This document shows positions 58,481-64,000 of a stretch of 64,000 bases of DNA, piece after piece. The first letter of the stretch is position 1. Each line of letters starts with the position of its first letter. Both the position numbers and the translations under genes were made by a program. The notes beneath the pieces were generated by a model. That model worked only from the letters and a program-made list of their open reading frames with translations. It was not told the origin of the DNA and made no database searches. Source of the DNA: Candidatus Sulfuricurvum sp. RIFRC-1 (lineage in GTDB: Bacteria; Campylobacterota; Campylobacteria; Campylobacterales; Sulfurimonadaceae); NCBI RefSeq assembly GCF_000310245.1, contig NC_020505.1, forward strand, positions 372,001 through 436,000, given 5' to 3'.

Positions 58481-60247
58481 ATGGATTTATCACGAAGAGA
58501 TTTTTTCCATATCGCTGCGGCGTTAGGGATCGGAGTACCTGCCGTTGCTTCTGCCGCGGGAGGTCCGAAACGTGCCGATGAGGTAAGCCTCAAAGATATT
58601 TATGGGTTCAATGCAAAAGGAAATGTGACGCTGCTTCATATCTGTGATATGCATGCCCACATTAAACCGCTGTATTGGAGAGAGCCTTCGACATTGATCT
58701 CTGCTCCTAATTTGACCGGAACTCCGGGATTTTTATGTGGAGAGTCATTTTTGAAACATTACGGGATGCAGGGTAAAACCTTGGATGCCTATTTCGACAC
58801 GTTTATGAACTTTGATGCGTTAGCTAACAAGTTTGGGAAAATGGGGGGAATTTCGCACATGAAAACCCTCATCAACCATATCAAAAAAGAGCGCGGTGCG
58901 GACAATGTTATGCTTCTCGATTCTGGGGATACATGGCAAGGGACGGGCGTTGCCCTTAAAACCGGCGGTGAAGCGATCGTCAAAGCGCAAAACTACCTCG
59001 GTGTAGATGTCATGGTCGGTCACTGGGAATTTACGTACGGTAAAAAACGGGTAAAAGAGCTGATTGAGATGCTCAATGCCAAATTCGTTTCTCAAAACGT
59101 CGTCGGGGATGATTCGTTTGCCGATGATTTTGAGGAGCTGATTTTTGAACCTTATACCATTATGGAGCGAGGCGGTGCGAAGATCGGTATTATCGGTCAG
59201 TCGTTTCCGTTTACCTCTACGGCAAACCCAAAAGAGTTTACCCAAGGGTGGAGTTTCGGCTTACGTTTAGATACCCTTCAAACGTATGTGGATAAACTTC
59301 GTAAAGAGGAAAAAGTGGACTGTGTTGTGGTTCTTTCACACGACGGTTTCAGCGTTGACCAAGAGGTGGCTCGTCAGGTCAAAGGGATCGATTTCATCCT
59401 TAGCGGACACACGCACGATCCATCTCCACGTCCTACGGTAATCAATGGTACGGTGATCGTTATCGCCGGAAGTCACGGTAAATACGTCGGACGTCTCGAT
59501 CTCGATATCCAAAACCATAAGGTCAAAGGGTACGAGTACAAACTGATTCCGGTTGCGTCGAATCTGATCCCTGCCGATCCTGAGGGGGAGGCGTTGGTTA
59601 AAGAACTTTATTCACCGTATGATTCCGAACTTTCCGAAGTGTTGGGGATTACCAAATCGACCTTGTTTAAACGTGATACCTTCCATTCGACGTTCGATCA
59701 GTTGATCAACGATTCGATTATCGACGCGATGGATTCGGATATCTCGTTTACTCCGGGATACCGATGGGGGACAACGGTTCTCGGCGGTGACAAGATCACA
59801 ATGGACGATGTCTACGATATGACTGCAATTACCTATCCGAACGTCTATACGTTTGAGTTGACCGGCTTGCATATTCGTACATTGCTCGAAGATATCGCCG
59901 ATAACGTCTTTAACGCCAATCCGCTTTATCAACAAGGAGGCGATATGAGCCGCTTGGGTGGAGTGACCTATGAGATTCGCGTGGGTGCTGTGAGCGGTAA
60001 ACGTATCACGAACATCATGGTAGGTGGCAAACCTCTCAATGATACGAAAGTCTACAAAGTCTCTTCATGGGGAGGCAACCTGCAAAATGCAGGTTCAAAC
60101 CTCAAAGATTCGTTGACTAAACCGGTCTACGATGTGACAGCGGCCTATATCCGCCGTCAGAAAAATGTCAACATCAGCGGTAACAGCAATGTCAAACTGA
60201 TGGATTATGACTGCGGATGTCCGAAAAAAGGTTCACGTGGGTGTTAA
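58481..60247 (+). CDS. soxB: Thiosulfohydrolase SoxB
   Basis: The 588-residue protein has a Tat-like leader (LSRRDFFHIAAALGIG) and a metallophosphoesterase-type domain with DMHAH (Asp56, His58, His60), LLDSGDTWQGTG, VGHWEF and LSGHTHDPSPRP. A 5'-nucleotidase-like C-terminal domain follows. It uses a dimanganese centre to hydrolyse the terminal sulfone from SoxY. It ends with a cysteine-rich tail (DYDCGCPKKGSRGC) that I cannot place in a known role. Confidence 0.94.
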   Translation: MDLSRRDFFHIAAALGIGVPAVASAAGGPKRADEVSLKDIYGFNAKGNVTLLHICDMHAHIKPLYWREPSTLISAPNLTGTPGFLCGESFLKHYGMQGKTLDAYFDTFMNFDALANKFGKMGGISHMKTLINHIKKERGADNVMLLDSGDTWQGTGVALKTGGEAIVKAQNYLGVDVMVGHWEFTYGKKRVKELIEMLNAKFVSQNVVGDDSFADDFEELIFEPYTIMERGGAKIGIIGQSFPFTSTANPKEFTQGWSFGLRLDTLQTYVDKLRKEEKVDCVVVLSHDGFSVDQEVARQVKGIDFILSGHTHDPSPRPTVINGTVIVIAGSHGKYVGRLDLDIQNHKVKGYEYKLIPVASNLIPADPEGEALVKELYSPYDSELSEVLGITKSTLFKRDTFHSTFDQLINDSIIDAMDSDISFTPGYRWGTTVLGGDKITMDDVYDMTAITYPNVYTFELTGLHIRTLLEDIADNVFNANPLYQQGGDMSRLGGVTYEIRVGAVSGKRITNIMVGGKPLNDTKVYKVSSWGGNLQNAGSNLKDSLTKPVYDVTAAYIRRQKNVNISGNSNVKLMDYDCGCPKKGSRGC

Positions 60248-60286
60248 GCACCTGTGTGTAAATCGATCAAACTTAAGGAGTTGGGA

Positions 60287-61786
60287 ATGAAATTAGTAAA
60301 ACTTAGTATGGTAGCAGCAGCTACTTGTGTATTGGCAACGTCGGCGTATGCGCTTAAATCTGAAGATCGTACGGTTAAAGGGAACTATCAAGTTGAATAC
60401 ACCAAAGCACCGGATGCAGTAAACTCGATTGGTGAAATGTTTACCGAGGGTGATGTTTATGGACGTCTTCGTTCTAATATGTTTTGGTGGGATTGGGACA
60501 ATGAAAATGCAGCAGTGCAAGATAACAATATGTGGGGTCTTGGCGGAAGCTTAGTGTATAAAACTGGTTTTTATAAAGGTGTAGGTGCGACAGTAGGATT
60601 TTATGGCACGGTTCCTATGCACCCGGATAATACATTGGGGAGTGCAGTGACCAACTATGGTAAAGCGGGTAAAGATACCTACCATACTCGTGCGGATGGA
60701 ACCGAAGGGGCAATGGGCAATTTTGCCGAAGCTTATTTGGAATACAAAAATGGCAAAAGTAATGTTAAAATCGGTCGTCAAGGTATTGACAGTATTATGC
60801 TCGCAACGAATGATACTAAAATGATTCCAAACACTTTTGAAGCAGCAGTGATCGAAAATAAAGATATTCCTGACACATCCGTTCGTGCAGCTTATATCAT
60901 GTCTCAAAAACTACGAGATCATCAAAGCTTTCATAGTGTAATCGCGTTTGAAAAATATAATGAAAATGATGATTCAGGGGTACATAAAGGATTAACACCT
61001 ACTTTAATTAGTGGTGCGGGTGAAGATGTCAATCCTGAAATGGTGTTAGTAACGGCTTCTAATAAATCGATTCCGAATCTTAAACTTGATGCTGAATATG
61101 TTGCGTTAAGTGGATTTGTTAAAACGGCGATTGCTGAAGCAAATTATCAAATTAAACTAAATGATGCTTGGACATTAACCCCGGGTGTTCGATACTTGAA
61201 ACAAATGGATGATGGTGCTGGCGCAATCGGTGGTGCATCATTGAGTGGTGCATTTAAAGGCAATACAACGTTTGCAGGTGCTGCTAATGGTTATACTGAT
61301 CCAAATAATGCTGATGGTAGTATTATCATGGCACGTTTGGTTGCTGCAAGCGGTCCATTGGAACTTTCAGCTGGGTATTCAAAGGTTTCTGATGATGCTG
61401 ATATCATTGCAATGTGGCGTGGATTCCCGACAGGCGGATATACCCGTTCAATGGCACAAGTGGATTGGATTGCAAATACTAAAAACTGGGCAGTAAAAGC
61501 CGTTTACGATTTTGGAAAAGCAGGATTGGTTCCAGGGTTATTAGTTGCAGCAGACTATGAAAATATGGATTTTGATGATGCTAAAGCATTTACATCAACG
61601 TTTACTGACCGAAATATTTTCCACGTTGATGCAACGCAAACGTTTAAAACACTCCCAAATACTGAGTTTAAATTTCGTTTTGCTACGGTTGATGCCGATC
61701 CAGCGTACACCAGTGCGACTGTTCAAGGCACTGTTGATAACAACTCATACAACGAATACCGTTTCGAAATTAACTACCTCTTCTAA
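60287..61786 (+). CDS. OprD-like outer-membrane porin of the sox cluster
   Basis: ATG 60287 has AAGGAG six bases upstream; a longer frame to 60254 lacks this. The 499-residue protein has a signal peptide ending in SAYA, a segment EGDVYGRLRSNMFWWDWD like the N-terminal strands of campylobacterial porins, and ends RFEINYLF. It is the third porin of the window and probably admits thiosulfate or another substrate for the Sox enzymes. Its middle (about 60950-61450) is noticeably richer in A+T than the flanking sox genes. Confidence 0.82.
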   Translation: MKLVKLSMVAAATCVLATSAYALKSEDRTVKGNYQVEYTKAPDAVNSIGEMFTEGDVYGRLRSNMFWWDWDNENAAVQDNNMWGLGGSLVYKTGFYKGVGATVGFYGTVPMHPDNTLGSAVTNYGKAGKDTYHTRADGTEGAMGNFAEAYLEYKNGKSNVKIGRQGIDSIMLATNDTKMIPNTFEAAVIENKDIPDTSVRAAYIMSQKLRDHQSFHSVIAFEKYNENDDSGVHKGLTPTLISGAGEDVNPEMVLVTASNKSIPNLKLDAEYVALSGFVKTAIAEANYQIKLNDAWTLTPGVRYLKQMDDGAGAIGGASLSGAFKGNTTFAGAANGYTDPNNADGSIIMARLVAASGPLELSAGYSKVSDDADIIAMWRGFPTGGYTRSMAQVDWIANTKNWAVKAVYDFGKAGLVPGLLVAADYENMDFDDAKAFTSTFTDRNIFHVDATQTFKTLPNTEFKFRFATVDADPAYTSATVQGTVDNNSYNEYRFEINYLF

Positions 61787-61796
61787 AGGCTGAGTG

Positions 61797-62702
61797 ATGA
61801 AAACGTTGTTGGGAACTCTATTTTTAGCCGTCACGAGTTTGAGTGCGTATGATTACTCCCTCAAACCGGTACGGATTACTTCGGACGTTCACTGTTTTTT
61901 TGGAAAACCCGAAATAATGGATAAAACCAACAACGGCAACATCGTCAACAGCTGTTATATCGATGCAGGTGAGGGGTATGTCGTCGTTGACACCGGTCCC
62001 TCATATGCGTATGCCCACTCAGCTTACAAAGCGATGCAAAAAATTAAATCCCTCCCCGTTAAACTCGTGATCAATACCCATATTCATGATGACCATTGGC
62101 TTGGAAACAATTTCTTTACCGATAGCGGAGTTAGAGTTTTGAGTTCGGATGATTTCAAGGTGAATGCCGATATGAGCATCCCAACCCGAATGCAAACCTA
62201 TATCTCTCCAGAGGCATACGCCAAAACCAAACCGACTTTACCGAGTGAGATGATCAGCAGCGATACCAATCTTACCATCGGGAATCAAAGGTTAGAACTC
62301 AAATTTGCGAAACACAAAGCCCATACGGCTAAAGATTTGGTGGTATATCTTCCAAAATCAAAGGTTCTGATTGCTGCTGATCTGGTCTTTAATGACCGAC
62401 TCCCATCTGTACGAGGTGGAGATATCAATGGCTGGATAGCGGCATTGGATGATTTGGACAAATTGGGTGCTAGACATGTTGTCGGCGGACACGGAGAGCG
62501 TACCGACAAAGAGGCGGTGAAAATGACACGGGACTATTTCACGCAGATGCGTACCGAAATCCGCGCAGCGATTGCTGAGGGGCTCAGCATTGATGAGACG
62601 ATTAAAAAAGTGAGTATGGATAAGTATAAAAAATACAAACTGTATGAAGGGACTCATCGTCATAATGTTGAAGCATCCTATCGGGTATTAGAATGGGAGT
62701 AA
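61797..62702 (+). CDS. Exported metallo-beta-lactamase-fold hydrolase (SoxH-like)
   Basis: ATG 61797 has AAAGG seven bases upstream. The 301-residue protein has a signal peptide (about 1-17) and the zinc motif HIHDDH (His95, His97, Asp99, His100). HKAHTAKDLVVY and ADLVFNDRLPS provide later ligands, and GGHGE follows. Such proteins (SoxH-like) often accompany sox operons. Proposed roles include thiol or persulfide hydrolysis, but the reaction is unproven. It overlaps none of the neighbours strictly but shares short spacers with them. Confidence 0.82.
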   Translation: MKTLLGTLFLAVTSLSAYDYSLKPVRITSDVHCFFGKPEIMDKTNNGNIVNSCYIDAGEGYVVVDTGPSYAYAHSAYKAMQKIKSLPVKLVINTHIHDDHWLGNNFFTDSGVRVLSSDDFKVNADMSIPTRMQTYISPEAYAKTKPTLPSEMISSDTNLTIGNQRLELKFAKHKAHTAKDLVVYLPKSKVLIAADLVFNDRLPSVRGGDINGWIAALDDLDKLGARHVVGGHGERTDKEAVKMTRDYFTQMRTEIRAAIAEGLSIDETIKKVSMDKYKKYKLYEGTHRHNVEASYRVLEWE

Positions 62703-62704
62703 TG

Positions 62705-63139
62705 ATGAAACGATTAGTGTTTTTAGGGAGTTTGCTCTCGACGCTTGCTTTTGGAGATGTCCGTTTTGCACAACCCGAACCCTCGATCGAAAAACCGCGT
62801 GAAGTGGTAATGGGGATCAGTTTGGGAGATGATGAATCAATCCATCACGGTCTCAGTACGGCGAACAATGTCCTGAAATTTTACGGACCCGAAAAGATCC
62901 ATCTGCGTATCGTTGCCTATTATCACGGTATCCGCACTCTGCTCAAAAGTGAAAAAGAGATTGCCCTGCGTGTACGGGCATTGCAGCAATACGGTGTCGA
63001 ATTCGTCGCCTGCGGTAACACGATGGAGACAAAAAAGATTTCGCCTGATCAGTTAATTCCTGATGTCGAGATCGTCAGTGCCGGGATCGCTGAAGTGATC
63101 GAGCGCGCCACTGAGGGCGCATTTTATATTCAACCTTAG
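62705..63139 (+). CDS. Periplasmic DsrE-like protein of the sox cluster
   Basis: The start chosen is ATG 62705 with GGGAG five bases upstream; ATG 62702 is also possible. The 144-residue protein has a signal peptide (about 1-17) and a DsrE/DsrF-like domain with a single cysteine in VEFVACGNTM (Cys103). The periplasmic DsrE at 26414-26875 has the same VEF-x2-C pattern. It may accept or store sulfane sulfur in the periplasm. Confidence 0.78.
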   Translation: MKRLVFLGSLLSTLAFGDVRFAQPEPSIEKPREVVMGISLGDDESIHHGLSTANNVLKFYGPEKIHLRIVAYYHGIRTLLKSEKEIALRVRALQQYGVEFVACGNTMETKKISPDQLIPDVEIVSAGIAEVIERATEGAFYIQP

Positions 63140-63148
63140 GAGTTAACC

Positions 63149-64000
63149 ATGAAAATTCTACTCATAACTATCTTGGCGGGATTTTTGTCCCTTTTTGGCG
63201 GTGATTTACACTTATTCAGTGTTTCAAATGCGGAGGGCAAGTTAAATGCCGGAGTTGTTGAAAAAGCACTTGAAGCCAACGGTTTTGTCATTTCAGCCAA
63301 CAGCGAAATGAACGGGCCGTTTAAAATCCAGTTCGGACAAAGTGATTTTACGCAGTTTAATCTTTTGACCGCGTACCATAAAACGCTTTCAGAGTCTTTG
63401 GTAAAAGCCCATCCCGATGCGGGGATTTTTGTCCCGATGGGATTTGGAATTTATCAACGCGCCGGGGAGAAAGAACTCCATGTTTCTATCCTAACTGCTT
63501 CAGCAATGGCAAAAATCGCAGGGTTTAAAGCTGCAGAGTTTGCATTGATCGAAAAAGAGGCATTGGCAACACTGAAGAAAGCGTTACCGAATGCGAAAGT
63601 ATCCATGAGTGAAACATCGCTCCCCTCAGAAGGGAAACTTTTAAGCCGATACGTTAAAGCAAGCAGCAAAGAGAGTTGGGCGAGCGATAAAGAAGAGACG
63701 GAGATGATGATCGAAGACGGTTTGAAGCCGGCCGGATTTGTAATGTCCAATTTTACCGATTATAATTTTGCCCTCGGTGAAAAAAGTCCGTTTGATTTTT
63801 ACGATACCTACTCGATTTGCAAATTAAAAGTTATCTATACGGTAGCGAAAACACGTCCTGAAGCTGCGGCATTCGCGCCGTGTACCTTGATGGTATACAA
63901 GAAAAAAGATACCAATGAAATCGTGATGGGATTCCCGGGTGTCTATAACTGGATGAGCAGTGCACGAGTCAGTGATGCTGATGGCAAAGCGGTATTAATG
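63149..64000 (+). CDS. Exported DUF302 protein, two domains, cut by the window end
   Basis: ATG 63149 has AGGAG six bases upstream. The frame stays open for 284 codons to the last base, so the 3' end lies outside. A signal peptide (about 1-17) is followed by two DUF302-like halves (about 18-150 and 165-284). The first has a TAYHKTLSESLVKAHPDAGIF segment and the second APCTLMVYKKKDTNEIVMGF. DUF302 proteins often occur with sulfur-oxidation genes, but their function is unknown. It is probably the last or a late gene of the sox unit. Confidence 0.75.
   Translation, partial: MKILLITILAGFLSLFGGDLHLFSVSNAEGKLNAGVVEKALEANGFVISANSEMNGPFKIQFGQSDFTQFNLLTAYHKTLSESLVKAHPDAGIFVPMGFGIYQRAGEKELHVSILTASAMAKIAGFKAAEFALIEKEALATLKKALPNAKVSMSETSLPSEGKLLSRYVKASSKESWASDKEETEMMIEDGLKPAGFVMSNFTDYNFALGEKSPFDFYDTYSICKLKVIYTVAKTRPEAAAFAPCTLMVYKKKDTNEIVMGFPGVYNWMSSARVSDADGKAVLM

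Noticed and set aside
1-64000. CRISPR arrays, insertion sequences, integrases or prophage genes
   Set aside because: No regularly spaced repeats, transposase or phage-type genes were found on either strand.

Overview
The window looks like a chromosome segment of a free-living, sulfur-oxidising member of the Campylobacterota, closest in style to Sulfuricurvum/Sulfurimonas. The reasons are a soxXYZAB cluster with a SoxA that binds one haem, a CosR/HsrA-type response regulator, many OmpR-type two-component pairs, OprD-like porins, frequent TTG starts, tightly overlapping genes and a moderate GC content. The genus is inferred from these features, not measured. I see no rRNA genes, insertion sequences, prophage or CRISPR array.

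Layout. Positions 2-2077 hold a truncated porin followed by an FMN-binding protein and two small membrane proteins. Positions 2082-5080 are mostly envelope genes on the minus strand: a Crp/Fnr regulator, a DUF2892 protein, DgkA, a PAP2 phosphatase, a polysaccharide deacetylase and a small membrane protein. Positions 5287-11269 are a c-di-GMP cluster: a haem-sensing EAL protein, a response regulator, a PAS-GGDEF protein and a multi-PAS GGDEF protein. Two tRNAs (Glu, Lys) follow, then small exported proteins, a DUF350 protein, a cation diffusion facilitator and a DUF3147 protein. Positions 14630-22064 are a heavy-metal RND efflux operon ending in its own response regulator and sensor kinase.

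Positions 22061-27976 form a compact sulfur-handling block: rhodanese, DsrE, DsbD, thioredoxin, porin, a periplasmic DsrE, an ArsR-family regulator and a cytochrome. It carries four copies or variants of one inverted-repeat operator. Positions 27994-41487 appear to form an envelope-stress regulon around one regulator/kinase pair: a ChrA transporter with a cytochrome, an EptA-like transferase with a PAP2 phosphatase, and an eight-gene Bat/MoxR operon. Each of these three transcription units has the same direct-repeat box at its promoter. Positions 41488-52220 are largely housekeeping (TyrA, BamA, Ppx/GppA, ferredoxin, a kinase with a CosR/HsrA-like regulator, an OmpA-like lipoprotein, FolB, PlsY, NadA, NadC), followed by FlhB.

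Positions 53297-64000 contain a free-standing periplasmic sensor, a response regulator and a kinase directly ahead of soxXYZAB, then a porin, a metallo-beta-lactamase-fold protein, a DsrE-like protein and a DUF302 protein cut by the window end.

A recurring regulatory design appears at five promoters. Two half-sites repeat every 11 bp, and exactly 9 bp separate the box from a TAnnnT -10 element. This was read directly from the sequence and is the main new observation, together with the ArsR operator set and a Crp/Fnr operator pair placed like class II activator sites.
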